Origin: Candidatus Omnitrophota bacterium
Lineage (GTDB): Bacteria > Omnitrophota > Omnitrophia > Omnitrophales > JACROU01
DNA length: 41,646 nt
Assembly (NCBI GenBank): GCA_029261035.1
Contig: JAJDCD010000011.1
Span: forward strand, 1 to 41,646
Reading direction: 5' to 3'
Part shown: piece after piece, positions 7,341 through 15,495 of the stretch
Layout of the letters: each line of letters opens with the position of its first letter
Numbering within the stretch: position 1 is the stretch's first letter
Position numbers and translations under genes: made by a program
The notes under the pieces: model-generated
What the model was told of the DNA's origin: nothing
Database searches by the model: none
The model's input: the letters and a program-made list of their open reading frames with translations, nothing else

Positions 7341-9395
7341 CTATCGTAACGTAGCACCAAATTGATGATTCAAATCTTGTAAGATTTTATCTTGTATGCA
7401 GTTTATTTCTTCGTTTGAAAGAGTTCTTTCGTTCGATTGAAATTTCATTGTAATACCCAAACTTTTAATTCCATTCGGCAAGCTCTTACCCTCAAAAAGG
7501 TCGAAAACATCAATCTCGACTAAAAGCGCTCCAGCAATTTCATAAACACGATCGATCACCGTTTGAGCTTTTAGGTCTGTAGGAATTAAAAGCGCTAAAT
7601 CTCTCAGAATATGTGGAAAGTTAGAAATAGCAGAAAACTTGTACGCCTGTTTCTTCTTTTTAAAAAGAGGTTCTAAATTTAACTCCGCTAAAAAAACTTC
7701 TTGAGAAATGTCATACTGGTTTTGAACATCGAGTTTCGCTTGCCCAATCACACCGATAATTTCCTGCCCCACTCGAACCTCAAGGTTCACTTGATCGGAA
7801 AGAAATGGGTGTTTAGATTCAACAAAGCTCAAACCTTCAATGGAAAGAATATTTAGAAAACTTTCAACAACACCTTTCAAATCAAATAAAGTAATATCTC
7901 TTGGTTTATCTTTCCAATTAGAAGATCTATTTCCAGTTAACGCAAAACCTAATGACCAATTTTCGTCAGGTTGCTTCTTTGCTGTTTCTTTACCATAAAC
8001 ATGGCCAACTTCAAATAAGGCTAAATTGCTGCTTCCAAAATGAACATTGCGTTTCACATTTTCTAAGAGCCCCTGCATTAAAGTAGGTCTCATAGCGGAC
8101 AAATCTTTGTGTTGTGGATTAACAATACAAGTTAAAGACTCTTTATCCCAACCGATATTTAACAACTGCTCTTCATGAACCAAACTAAAATTACACACTT
8201 CTTGAAACCCTGCACTAACTGCAAATTGTTTTACACTATCTAAAAAAGTAAAGATAGGAGCTTCTATTAAAGGCATAGGAGGAACCGAGGGAAGGGTCTC
8301 TTCTATAGAGTCATACCCATAAATACTTGCTATTTCTTCCACTAAATCAATGGGTTGTAATAGATCCGGTCTAAATGAAGGAACAACAACAGCATAATCT
8401 TCTTTTACTTTCTTAACATCCAAGCCAAGCGCCTTTAAAATTCTTACAATTTCTGTAGACTTAATTTCAGCACCCAAAACTTTTTGAACATAAGATGAGG
8501 GCAAGGTGATCTTGGGCTGCTTAACCACAGCAGAACCTTTCTTATACACTTTTGAAATTTTTTCTATCTGACTGTGTTCTTGAATTAAAGATACGGCACG
8601 GTCTCGTCCCACATCAACACCTTTAAGATCTACTTTTCTCTCAAAACGGTAAGAAGATTCGCTAACAAGAGTTAAACGTCTGGAAGTAACACGCACATGA
8701 GAAGGATTAAAAAAAGCAGACTCGAGAAGAACATTCTTTGTTTTTGAATTAACTTCTGTTCTCTTCCCTCCCATCACACCGGCTATTGCTATAGGCCCTT
8801 TCTTATCCGCAATGACAAGATCTTTCGATAGAAGTTCATATTCCACATCATCAATGGCTACCATTTTTTCACCCTTTCTAGCAGGACGAATATAAATAGT
8901 ATCTCCTTCAATTAAATCGGCATCAAAAGCATGTAAAGGCTGTCCTAATTCCAAAAGAACGTAATTTGTAACATCCACAAGAAAGCTAATACTCCTAAGC
9001 CCCACAGCTTCAAGACGCTTCTTCATAACAGAAGGTGTTTTCACATCTTTAATATTTTCCAGCAATACAGCCGAATAATAAGGACACAGTTTCAAATCAT
9101 CAATCGCAATTCGATACTCTTTATTAGATTTTGGAAGAGCCTTCTTTAACTGAGTTGAGATCCTATTGAGTTTCTTCCCGTAAATAGCGGAAAGCTCTCT
9201 AGCTACACCCACATGACTCAACCAGTCTGGACGATTAGAAGTAATCTCCATCTCAAAAGTGGTATCTGCCTTAGAGCTAAGCTCAGAATCAATCACCGCT
9301 TCAAGGCCTGCTAAAGTTAAATCATTCGCTATTTTTTCAGCAGAATTCCCTTTAACATCTACATAATCTTTAATCCAATCAACACTTACCTTCAA
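7341..9395 (-). CDS. pheT: phenylalanine-tRNA ligase beta subunit, short form
   Basis: The beta subunit of the PheST tetramer, which carries the B3/B4 editing site and supports Phe-tRNA charging. It starts KVSVDWIKDYVDV, then passes directly from AGLEAVIDSEL to FEMEITSNRPDWLSHVGVAREL. The usual B2 OB-fold tRNA-binding domain (roughly 110 residues) found between these blocks in standard bacterial PheT is absent, giving 684 instead of about 790-800 residues. The B3/B4 (LLELGQPLHAFDADLI, AIAGVMGG), B5 (VPSFRPDLLQPIDLVEEIA) and C-terminal FDX-ACB (NFPHILRDLALLIP) parts are present. The start is TTG with AAGGAC about ten bases upstream. It is the last gene of the thrS-infC-rpmI-rplT-pheS-pheT cluster. 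Confidence 0.95.
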   Translation of the reverse strand: MKVSVDWIKDYVDVKGNSAEKIANDLTLAGLEAVIDSELSSKADTTFEMEITSNRPDWLSHVGVARELSAIYGKKLNRISTQLKKALPKSNKEYRIAIDDLKLCPYYSAVLLENIKDVKTPSVMKKRLEAVGLRSISFLVDVTNYVLLELGQPLHAFDADLIEGDTIYIRPARKGEKMVAIDDVEYELLSKDLVIADKKGPIAIAGVMGGKRTEVNSKTKNVLLESAFFNPSHVRVTSRRLTLVSESSYRFERKVDLKGVDVGRDRAVSLIQEHSQIEKISKVYKKGSAVVKQPKITLPSSYVQKVLGAEIKSTEIVRILKALGLDVKKVKEDYAVVVPSFRPDLLQPIDLVEEIASIYGYDSIEETLPSVPPMPLIEAPIFTFLDSVKQFAVSAGFQEVCNFSLVHEEQLLNIGWDKESLTCIVNPQHKDLSAMRPTLMQGLLENVKRNVHFGSSNLALFEVGHVYGKETAKKQPDENWSLGFALTGNRSSNWKDKPRDITLFDLKGVVESFLNILSIEGLSFVESKHPFLSDQVNLEVRVGQEIIGVIGQAKLDVQNQYDISQEVFLAELNLEPLFKKKKQAYKFSAISNFPHILRDLALLIPTDLKAQTVIDRVYEIAGALLVEIDVFDLFEGKSLPNGIKSLGITMKFQSNERTLSNEEINCIQDKILQDLNHQFGATLR

Positions 9396-9414
9396 TATCT
9401 TTTGTCCTTTTCTA

Positions 9415-9511
9415 TTAGCGTGGAGCGCATAGCAGTTAGCGTATAGGTTTCTTTTGTCAAAAGAAAAGCTCTTTGATCAAGTGACTCTATACGCTAAACG
9501 CTATCCGCTAG
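9415..9511. repeat. AGCG-rich palindromic spacer A (pheS-pheT gap)
   Basis: A long imperfect inverted repeat. TTAGCGTATAG on the left pairs with CTATACGCTAA on the right, with further TAGCG/CGCTA arms outside. The central part reads CTTTTGTCAAAAGAAAAGCTC. It fills nearly the whole pheS-pheT gap. Copies B and C have the same plan. Confidence 0.85.
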
Positions 9512-9514
9512 CAT

Positions 9515-10507
9515 TCAAAATTGATTTAAAAATCGAATATCATTTTCGAAAAAATGACGAATGTCATTAATTCCATATTTCAACATCGTCATACGTTCTA
9601 CACCTAAACCAAAAGCGAAACCCTGATATTTTTTAGAAGAAATTCCAGCAGACTCTAAAACGTTTGGATGCACACACCCAGCTCCCAGAATTTCAATCCA
9701 ATCTTCTTTTCCTTTTTTAGAAGAAAACTTCATATCCACTTCAACACTAGGCTCTGTAAATGGAAAAAAGTGAGGACGAAAACGAATCTCCGTATTAGCC
9801 CCATAAAGCTCTTTAAGAAAAAAACTTAAAACACCTTTTAAGTCACTAAATGTCGTCTTCTCATCAATCAACAACCCTTCTATTTGATGAAACATAAAAG
9901 AATGCGTTGCATCCACAGTATCCGGACGATATACACGGCCAGGAGCAACAATCTTAAAAGGGGGTTTGTGGTTTTCCATCATTCGAATCTGCACCGTTGA
10001 AGTTTGAGATCGTAATAAATTACCGTGAGGTGTATAAAAAGTGTCAAAAGCATCTCTAGAAGGGTGGTCTAAAGGAATATTCAAAGCAGTAAAATTATAA
10101 AATTCCGTTTCCACTTCTCTTCCATCAATGGCTTCAAACCCCATCCGTTTAAAAATATCTAAAATTTCATTAACCGTTTGAGTTAAAGGATGTAAACGTC
10201 CAACAGAAGGGCGCAGACCTGGTAAGCTCCAATCTCCTGCGGGTTTTTTACTTTCTTCAGAAGACAAGGATGCAGCTTTGTCTTTAAACAAATTTTCAGA
10301 TTGGTTTTTAAGCTGATTGATTTTTTGACCAAAGGAAGAACGTTCTTCTTGAGGAACATCCCCTAACCCTCTAAGCAAAAGAGTGATTTTTCCCTTTTTA
10401 CCTAAAAATTCAATACGAATTTGCTCTAGAGATTTCAGGTCATTAGCTTGATCTAGTTTGCTGGAAAATTCTTTAGAAATGGAATCGATATGTTCGAGTG
10501 TTAACAT
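9515..10507 (-). CDS. pheS: phenylalanine-tRNA ligase alpha subunit
   Basis: The catalytic subunit of PheRS, 330 residues, of usual length. An N-terminal coiled-coil tRNA-binding arm (about 1-90) precedes the class II core. Motifs are HPLTQTVNEILDIFKRMGFE, the DHPSRDAFDTFY loop, RSQTSTVQIRMM, RVYRPDTVDATHSFMFHQIE (motif 2), EILGAGCVHPNVLESAGI, and motif 3 GFAFGLGVERMTMLKYGI. The ATG at 10507 is the only sensible start, but no ribosome binding site is visible: palindromic spacer B comes right up to the start codon. Translation may depend on the local RNA fold or on coupling. Confidence 0.97.
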   Translation of the reverse strand: MLTLEHIDSISKEFSSKLDQANDLKSLEQIRIEFLGKKGKITLLLRGLGDVPQEERSSFGQKINQLKNQSENLFKDKAASLSSEESKKPAGDWSLPGLRPSVGRLHPLTQTVNEILDIFKRMGFEAIDGREVETEFYNFTALNIPLDHPSRDAFDTFYTPHGNLLRSQTSTVQIRMMENHKPPFKIVAPGRVYRPDTVDATHSFMFHQIEGLLIDEKTTFSDLKGVLSFFLKELYGANTEIRFRPHFFPFTEPSVEVDMKFSSKKGKEDWIEILGAGCVHPNVLESAGISSKKYQGFAFGLGVERMTMLKYGINDIRHFFENDIRFLNQF

Positions 10508-10509
10508 AG

Positions 10510-10657
10510 TTTAGCGTAGAGCGTAAAGCGTAGAGCTAGCGTGCAGCGGATAGCGTTTAGCGGATAGGATTCTTTGTCCAAGAAAAAAGCTCTTTGGCCA
10601 AAGGACTCTAAACGCTCTACGCTAAACGCTCCACGCTAGTTTCTATCGCTAAACGCA
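10510..10657. repeat. AGCG-rich palindromic spacer B (rplT-pheS gap)
   Basis: The largest copy. Runs of TAGCGTAGAGCGTAAAGCG-like units on the left face ACGCTCTACGCTAAACGCTC-like units on the right, around a core ATTCTTTGTCCAAGAAAAAA. It occupies almost all the gap between rplT and pheS. The arms are built of a degenerate 7-base unit (TAGCGTW/GAGCGTA), so many pairings are possible. Confidence 0.85.
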
Positions 10658-10665
10658 AACAATCC

Positions 10666-11016
10666 TTATGCTTTTTTTGCGAGTTCAACTAATTGAGTAA
10701 ATGCTGCCTCATCTTTAATACAAATTTGAGAAAGCATTTTACGATCTAAGCTGATATTAGCTTTCTTGAGACCGCAAACAAAACGAGAATATGAAATTTC
10801 ATTTTCTCTACAAGCTGCGTTGATTCTCATAATAAAAAGACCTCTCATATCTCTCTTCTTAACCTTTCGATCACGGTAAGAGAAATACATCGCTCTTTTT
10901 ACAGTTTCATTAGCGGTACGAAACAAAGTGCTTCTTCCACCGACAAAACCTTTTGCTCTTTTTAATACTCTATTTCGTCTAGCTTTTGTAGCTGGACCAT
11001 TGGTTGATCTTGGCAT
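10666..11016 (-). CDS. rplT: large ribosomal subunit protein bL20
   Basis: 116 residues, the normal length. The family N-terminus has MPRS in place of the usual MPRV, then a basic extension (KARRNRVLKRAKGFVGGR) and the conserved YSYRDRKxKKR-like block (YFSYRDRKVKKRDMR). RINAACRENEISYSRFVCGL and LDRKMLSQI follow. bL20 binds 23S rRNA early in 50S assembly and in many bacteria represses its own operon. The start ATG has AAAGGGG upstream. It follows rpmI by 118 AT-rich bases. Confidence 0.98.
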   Translation of the reverse strand: MPRSTNGPATKARRNRVLKRAKGFVGGRSTLFRTANETVKRAMYFSYRDRKVKKRDMRGLFIMRINAACRENEISYSRFVCGLKKANISLDRKMLSQICIKDEAAFTQLVELAKKA

Positions 11017-11134
11017 TACATTACCCCTTTCATGAGTCTCATTTCTATAAAATTAAAATAAAAAAGCCATAGTTCAAAAATAAAAATTGGCAAAGAAAAA
11101 TTTTCTACTTTTTACTTTAAAATTTTTACTTCTT

Positions 11135-11335
11135 CTAGTCTCCGTATGGTAAATTTGATAAGATTCTCTTAACATCTGTCTTATCTACCATCACGCCTTT
11201 TCTAAATTGTCTTTTCTTCGATTGAGGGCGGTCCGCTAAAAGATGTCTTCTCTTTGTACGCTGTCTCTTAACCTTTCCTGTCCCTGTAATCTTGAAACGT
11301 TTTTTCATTGCTTTGTTTGTTTTTAACTTTGGCAT
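11135..11335 (-). CDS. rpmI: large ribosomal subunit protein bL35
   Basis: 66 residues beginning MPKLKTNKAMKKRFKITGTG, the bL35 signature, and very basic throughout. The ATG at 11335 has a strong TAAGGAG seven bases upstream. A longer in-frame ORF to 11398 runs into the palindromic spacer and is not needed. It lies between infC and rplT, as in many bacteria. Confidence 0.98.
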   Translation of the reverse strand: MPKLKTNKAMKKRFKITGTGKVKRQRTKRRHLLADRPQSKKRQFRKGVMVDKTDVKRILSNLPYGD

Positions 11336-11353
11336 TACTTTCTCCTTAAAAAC

Positions 11354-11456
11354 TAGCGCGGAGCGCAGAGCGTTTAGCGTATAGGATTCTTTTGCCAAAA
11401 GAAAAGCTCTTTGACCAAGTGACTCTATACGCTCTACGCTAAACGCTACCCGCTAA
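11354..11456. repeat. AGCG-rich palindromic spacer C (infC-rpmI gap)
   Basis: Same plan as spacers A and B: TAGCGCGGAGCGCAGAGCG and TTTAGCGTATAG on the left, CTATACGCTCTACGCTAAACG on the right as seen on the plus strand. The core ATTCTTTTGCCAAAAGAAAA is almost the same as in the other two copies. It leaves the rpmI ribosome binding site free. Confidence 0.85.
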
Positions 11457-11460
11457 TAAA

Positions 11461-11979
11461 TTACTTTTTTACTTTAATGGGGGTCATAATAATTGTAATC
11501 ACATTACGTTCCATCCCCGAATTTTTTTCCACTGTTCCAAACTCTTCTAACTCTGCAACAAAACGAGACATCACGCCTTTTCCATGTTCCGCATGAGCAC
11601 GCTCTCTACCTCTAAAAAACATTGTAAGCTTCACTTTATCTCCACGACTAAGAAATTTTTCTGCATGCTTTAACTTAGTTTGAAAATCATGGGCGTCAAT
11701 TTTGGTGCCCAACTTTACTTCTTTAAGACTCACATTGTGCTGTTTCTTCTTCGCTTCTTTTTCCTTCTTGTTCAAGTCATAAACATATTTTCCATAATCC
11801 ATAATACGACAAACAGGAGGATCTGCATTTGGAGAAACTTCCACCAAATCCAATCCTTGTTCTTGAGCAATTGTAAGAGCCTCTCTTGGCGTCAAAACAC
11901 CCAATTGTTCTGCGTCCGCAGCAATCACTCTTACTTTAGGAGCTCTTATTTTATCGTTATAACGAATGAACTTAGAAAT
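11461..11979 (-). CDS. infC: translation initiation factor IF-3, ATT start
   Basis: 172 residues from an ATT start at 11979, giving (M)SKFIRYNDKIRAPKVRVIAA. This is the IF-3 N-terminal block (N-x-x-I-R-x-x-x-V-R-V-I). EQLGVLTPREALTIAQEQGL, then DLVEVSPNADPPVCRIMDYGK and the C-terminal domain (LGTKIDAHDFQTKLKHAEKF, KVKLTMFFRGRERAH) follow. IF-3 binds the 30S subunit and checks the start codon. No ATG, GTG or TTG lies upstream in frame. A GTG at 11928 would remove conserved residues. The stop is followed five bases later by palindromic spacer C. Confidence 0.95.
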   Translation of the reverse strand: MSKFIRYNDKIRAPKVRVIAADAEQLGVLTPREALTIAQEQGLDLVEVSPNADPPVCRIMDYGKYVYDLNKKEKEAKKKQHNVSLKEVKLGTKIDAHDFQTKLKHAEKFLSRGDKVKLTMFFRGRERAHAEHGKGVMSRFVAELEEFGTVEKNSGMERNVITIIMTPIKVKK

Positions 11980-11991
11980 GATGACACCTCC
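11977..11991 (-). promoter_or_regulatory. infC ribosome binding site and non-canonical start
   Basis: On the minus strand GGAGG (11987-11991) is seven bases before ATT (11977-11979). An ATC directly precedes the ATT at four bases. In E. coli infC the rare AUU start lets IF-3 repress its own translation. The same arrangement here points to the same feedback. ATT has the better spacing. The site is in the 15-base gap after the thrS stop. Confidence 0.85.
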
Positions 11992-11994
11992 GTT

Positions 11995-13761
11995 TTAGTC
12001 TGGCTGTTTCTTTGTTTCGATTTCTTCTTTTAACTGTGTAATTAAACCTTCTATAGATACAGAACCCAAATCTTTTCTACCCCGAGCCCGTAAAGCAACA
12101 TGACGGCTCTCAACTTCTTTATCTCCGACAACAGCAACATAAGGCGTTTTGCCCGTTTCTGCTTTTCGAATCTTATACCCAATTTTTTCTGGGTCCAAAT
12201 CTATCTCAGCTCGAATGCCAGCTGCCTTTAATGCCGCGTACACTTCTTTAGCATAATCGTCTTGTTTTTCTGAAATGGTAGCTACTAAAACTTGTACGGG
12301 CGACAACCACAAAGGAAAGTCTCCACCAAAATGTTCAATTAATATTCCAAGAAATCGTTCTACAGAACCAAAAACAGCTCTATGCACCATCACAGGACGA
12401 TGTTTTTTACCATCCTTGCCAACATAATCAATATCAAAACGCTCTGGCATAGAAAAATCTAATTGAATCGTTCCGCATTGCCACGTTCTGCCGATAGAAT
12501 CCTCAATATGAAAATCAATTTTAGGACCATAAAAAGCGCCGCTGCCTTCACTCACATAGTAATCAATATCATTATTCTTTAATGCATTCTCAAGACCTGT
12601 TGTTGCCTTTTCCCAAATCTCATCCGAGCCCATAGAATCTTCCGGACGTGTAGACAACTCAATCTGAATTTTATCAAATCCAAAAGCTTTATAGATTCGA
12701 GTAATCAAAGCAAGACACTTTCCAATTTCCTCTTGAATTTGATCTTCAACACAATAAATATGTGCATCATCAATAGTAAATGCTTTTACTCGAAACAAAC
12801 CATGCAAAACACCCGATTTTTCATGTCTATGGACTAAACCTAACTCCGCTAGTTTAATAGGAAGGTCTCGGTAAGACTTCGGTGTGTTCTTAAAGATCAA
12901 AACTCCACCTGGGCAATTCATCGGTTTAATTGCAAATGTAGTCTCTTCAATCTCACTGAAATACATATTTTCTTTATAGTGATCATAATGACCACTCTTT
13001 TTCCACAACTCATCATTTAAAATAATAGGGCTTCGGCACTCGACATAATCTTCTTTTCGATGCTCTTCACGCCAGTAATTCGTTAACTGATCATAAAGCA
13101 CAGTTCCTCTTGGATGGAAAAAAGGAATCCCAGGAGACTCTTCATGAAAGCTAAATAAATCAAGCTCTCGCCCTAGTTTTCTATGATCTCTTTTCTTCGC
13201 TTCTTCTAATCGATGTAAATATTGTTTCAGCTCTTTGGGTGACGCGAAGGCCGTTCCATAAATGCGTTGAAGCATTTTATTTCTTTCATCGCCTCTCCAA
13301 TAAGCTCCAGCAATACTAAGCAACTTGAATGCTCTTACTTCAGAAGTGTTTTCTAGATGAGGCCCACGACACAAATCAACAAAATCATTATTCCAGTAGG
13401 TAGAAACGGTATCCGCCTCAATCCCTTGAATAATTTCAACTTTATAGGTTTCACCTTTTTTTTCAAAGAACTTAATCGCTTCTTCGCGGCTCATTTCCTT
13501 TCTTTCGAAAGGTTGAGCTTGTTTTACAATCTCACTCATTCTATTTTCTATTTTCTCAAGATCCGATTCTGAGAATTGCACATCGGCATCCACATCGTAA
13601 TAAAAACCATCTTTAATCGCAGGACCAATCGCTAGCTTTGCACCAGGGTAAAGCCCCTGAATCGCTTGTGCCATAACGTGTGCCGTACTATGTCTTAAAC
13701 GATCCAACTTAGACTTAACGAATTGCTCACCAGACTCTTGAGTTTTAGTTTCTTCTACCAT
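11995..13761 (-). CDS. thrS: threonine-tRNA ligase lacking the TGS domain
   Basis: 588 residues. It begins almost at once with the editing (tRNA_SAD) domain: LRHSTAHVMAQAI with HxxxH, and later VDLCRGPHLENTSEV with the Cys of the editing site. The class II catalytic core follows (FFHPRGTVLYDQL, MNCPGGVLIFK, RVKAFTIDDAHIYC, FYGPKIDFHIEDSIGR, HRAVFGSVERFLGILIEHFGG). The anticodon-binding domain starts at LSPVQVLVATI. The roughly 60-residue N-terminal TGS domain of E. coli ThrRS is missing. I chose the ATG at 13761; the frame is open further upstream to 13857, but that part is inside leader repeats and has no TGS motifs. It heads the translation cluster, 15 bases before infC. Confidence 0.95.
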   Translation of the reverse strand: MVEETKTQESGEQFVKSKLDRLRHSTAHVMAQAIQGLYPGAKLAIGPAIKDGFYYDVDADVQFSESDLEKIENRMSEIVKQAQPFERKEMSREEAIKFFEKKGETYKVEIIQGIEADTVSTYWNNDFVDLCRGPHLENTSEVRAFKLLSIAGAYWRGDERNKMLQRIYGTAFASPKELKQYLHRLEEAKKRDHRKLGRELDLFSFHEESPGIPFFHPRGTVLYDQLTNYWREEHRKEDYVECRSPIILNDELWKKSGHYDHYKENMYFSEIEETTFAIKPMNCPGGVLIFKNTPKSYRDLPIKLAELGLVHRHEKSGVLHGLFRVKAFTIDDAHIYCVEDQIQEEIGKCLALITRIYKAFGFDKIQIELSTRPEDSMGSDEIWEKATTGLENALKNNDIDYYVSEGSGAFYGPKIDFHIEDSIGRTWQCGTIQLDFSMPERFDIDYVGKDGKKHRPVMVHRAVFGSVERFLGILIEHFGGDFPLWLSPVQVLVATISEKQDDYAKEVYAALKAAGIRAEIDLDPEKIGYKIRKAETGKTPYVAVVGDKEVESRHVALRARGRKDLGSVSIEGLITQLKEEIETKKQPD

Positions 13762-13811
13762 ATCTATCTTTTGCCTATAGCTATTAGCTGCTAGCTTTTG
13801 GTTTAAAATGC

Positions 13812-13912
13812 TTGCCAGTTTTTTAAATTCAATCTGGCAAAAAGCTTTCTGCTTCAACTGCTATTACCAGTTTTCTATCATCCTACTGGTGAAAAACTTT
13901 CTGCTTCAACTC
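13812..13912 (-). promoter_or_regulatory. two tandem hairpins in the thrS leader
   Basis: Two copies of a roughly 54-base unit lie 50-150 bases upstream of the thrS start. Each has a short hairpin plus the conserved CTTTCTGCTTCAACT (plus-strand reading). One stem is TTGCCAG/CTGGCAA (13812, 13834), the other ACCAGT/ACTGGT (13866, 13885). The closing pair changes from G-C to A-T between copies, so pairing is kept. It might be a ThrRS-binding leader or a repeat element. No T-box consensus was found. Confidence 0.5.
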
Positions 13913-14034
13913 TTTGGATTCGGCGCCTACAGTAATGCTCGTCGCATTACTTCCGGTCGGCCATTCATCGCCTTATTGTTGTCGTTGCTCCTGCGCTAGT
14001 CGCAACTCCGTAAATATTTTCTTTGGCGATTCTT
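13913..14034. other. spacer between thrS leader and tRNA-Val with small hairpins
   Basis: This contains AGTAATGC-TCGTC-GCATTACT (13931-13951, perfect 8-bp stem) and GTTGC/GCAAC (13984, 14002). No credible gene is present. The hairpins resemble dispersed elements rather than a tRNA terminator. Confidence 0.5.
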
Positions 14035-14064
14035 TTCGAATCCTCTAGTTCCCAAAAATTTTTA

Positions 14065-14087
<23 letters not shown>
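14035..14087. repeat. 20-bp inverted copy of the tRNA-Val 3' end
   Basis: Bases 14035-14054 are a perfect reverse complement of 14068-14087, which lie in the tRNA T-arm and 3' acceptor strand. The arms are separated by 13 bases that include the CCA end. In the transcript the trailer could pair with the tRNA 3' half. Confidence 0.9.
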
Positions 14088-14141
<54 letters not shown>

Positions 14142-14190
14142 TAAATTTATTCTTTTAACTTTAAATTGTTTTTATAATCCATTCTATGCT

Positions 14191-14264
14191 GTCATCCTCG
14201 AATGTTTTTATCGGGGATCCATAGCATTTAAAAAAACTGGCTTCCCGATCACATCGGGAATGAC
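14191..14264. repeat. GTCAT...ATGAC palindromic intergenic repeat
   Basis: Begins GTCATCCTCGAATG and ends CCCGATCACATCGGGAATGAC-like. It contains two CCCGA/TCGGG stems, with GGGATCC between. The same family appears at 15496-15556, 17108-17215 and 32563-32710. It lies between the deaminase gene and tRNA-Val. Confidence 0.75.
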
Positions 14265-14426
14265 AAACTCTGCTTTAATAATAGTGCCTAGCTGCCCTAA
14301 ATTTCAAATAGAGACACTTCTCCTTAATGCCTTTTTGGGCTTAAGGGAAACTGCGTATTTTAAAGAGGTTAGTGGGTATTGTCAAGGGGTGGCGTAACGT
14401 CCGATAACCTAATAATCCTTTAGCTT
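14265..14426. other. spacer after the deaminase gene
   Basis: No gene is seen. A weak hairpin (CCTTAA/TTAAGG at 14322-14346 with internal GCC/GGC) may end the deaminase transcript, but it has no clear T tract on the minus strand. A promoter for tRNA-Val should be here or in the repeat beyond; I cannot place one. Confidence 0.3.
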
Positions 14427-14897
14427 CTAATAGGTTTGCTTTTTATCCAATTTATCCCATGTTTTAAGTAATTCTAGACATTCAGGTCGCATATAGCCCG
14501 ATCTTAGCTCTAAAGGGCTCTTACTAAGGGCTTTAAGCGTCCTGGCAGGTATTTGAAGCTCATTAAAGCCTCTTTTTTGTACATCTGGAATTCGGGTCCC
14601 ATAGACTACTTTTTTAATCTGAGCCCAGTGAATCGCTGAAAAACACATAGGACAAGGCTCTGTCGTCGAATAAATAACACACTCTTTAAGGATATGGCTT
14701 TTTAGCTTTTTTGTTGCTAAGCTAATTGCATTTATTTCTGCATGGCAAATAGGGTTTTTAGATTCTAATACAGTGTTATGAGCAACCGCAATCACTTTTC
14801 CCTTTCTTACAATACAAGCTCCAAAAGGGCCTCCCTTCATTTTTTTTATTCCTTTCAACGCCGCATCAATTGCTTTTTGCATAAATTCTTTTTTCAT
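14427..14897 (-). CDS. GuaD-like nucleobase/nucleoside deaminase
   Basis: 156 residues of the zinc cytidine-deaminase-like fold. The zinc and catalytic motif is CHAEINAISLA (His ligand, catalytic Glu), and the second is TTEPCPMCFSAIHWAQIKKV (two Cys ligands). Length and the EPCPMC..AIHWA..KKVVYG context are closest to bacterial guanine deaminase (GuaD), which converts guanine to xanthine. A TadA-like tRNA adenosine deaminase is a less likely alternative. The RGFNEL segment after the second motif also fits GuaD. The ATG at 14897 has AAGGAA eight bases upstream. A longer frame to 14951 runs through a GGGACAGTCCC repeat and is rejected. It stands alone between a secreted protein gene and tRNA-Val. 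Confidence 0.8.
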   Translation of the reverse strand: MKKEFMQKAIDAALKGIKKMKGGPFGACIVRKGKVIAVAHNTVLESKNPICHAEINAISLATKKLKSHILKECVIYSTTEPCPMCFSAIHWAQIKKVVYGTRIPDVQKRGFNELQIPARTLKALSKSPLELRSGYMRPECLELLKTWDKLDKKQTY

Positions 14898-14954
14898 TAG
14901 AGTTCCTTTGTTAGCATTAAACTTTAATCTGGGACAGTCCCTCATTACCACTTG

Positions 14955-15473
14955 TTAGTCTTCCAGTTTTATTAGTTCTAAAAAACGTGTTTCGGATTCA
15001 TGAATATAGTTTTCGTCCTCGGGTCTTACTTTTGTTAATTGATGAATCGCGATTCCTTCTGCCGCAGCAACAGCAGCTCCTGCGGCTAAATAAGCTCCTC
15101 CACCCGTGGAAGCAGCTCCTGTTGCCGGCGCCAAGGCAATTCCAGCCGTAGCTCCTGTCAACCCTACCGCAATTAATGATGCTCCAAAAATATAAACTTT
15201 CTTACGATCACTGTAAGGACCATCATACTCATAACTCCCTCGCTTTACATTAGGGTCTAACATACGATAATCAGGTCTGGAATACTCATTCTCAGAAGGT
15301 AACAGTGGATTCATAGAGACATCCCCACTATCCGTAATACTCACATAGGGTTCCCCTGTCGTTGGATGATCTCTAACAATCACCTGCGTATAAGTCGGAT
15401 CCAAAACTTCATTTGCAATAACAGAAGAAGGAAAACTTAAAATTATTAAAATATAAATTAATTTGTGTAGCAT
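14955..15473 (-). CDS. small secreted or membrane-associated protein, unknown function
   Basis: 172 residues. An N-terminal signal sequence (MLHKLIYILIILSFPSSVIA) is followed by a polar region with Pro/Tyr (RDHPTTGEPYVSITD). A long Ala/Gly-rich hydrophobic stretch (about 105-150; VGLTGATAGIALAPATGAAS) could be a hairpin membrane segment of the glycine-zipper kind. The tail is short and charged. I do not recognise a family. The ATG at 15473 is preferred over one nine codons upstream because it starts the signal peptide directly. A palindromic repeat separates it from the lipoprotein gene upstream. Confidence 0.7.
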   Translation of the reverse strand: MLHKLIYILIILSFPSSVIANEVLDPTYTQVIVRDHPTTGEPYVSITDSGDVSMNPLLPSENEYSRPDYRMLDPNVKRGSYEYDGPYSDRKKVYIFGASLIAVGLTGATAGIALAPATGAASTGGGAYLAAGAAVAAAEGIAIHQLTKVRPEDENYIHESETRFLELIKLED

Positions 15474-15495
15474 ATTTACACTCTCTCTTAACCCC

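Noticed and set aside
13762-14034. T-box riboswitch in the thrS leader
   Set aside because: No T-box consensus or antiterminator was found; only the two short tandem hairpins are visible.
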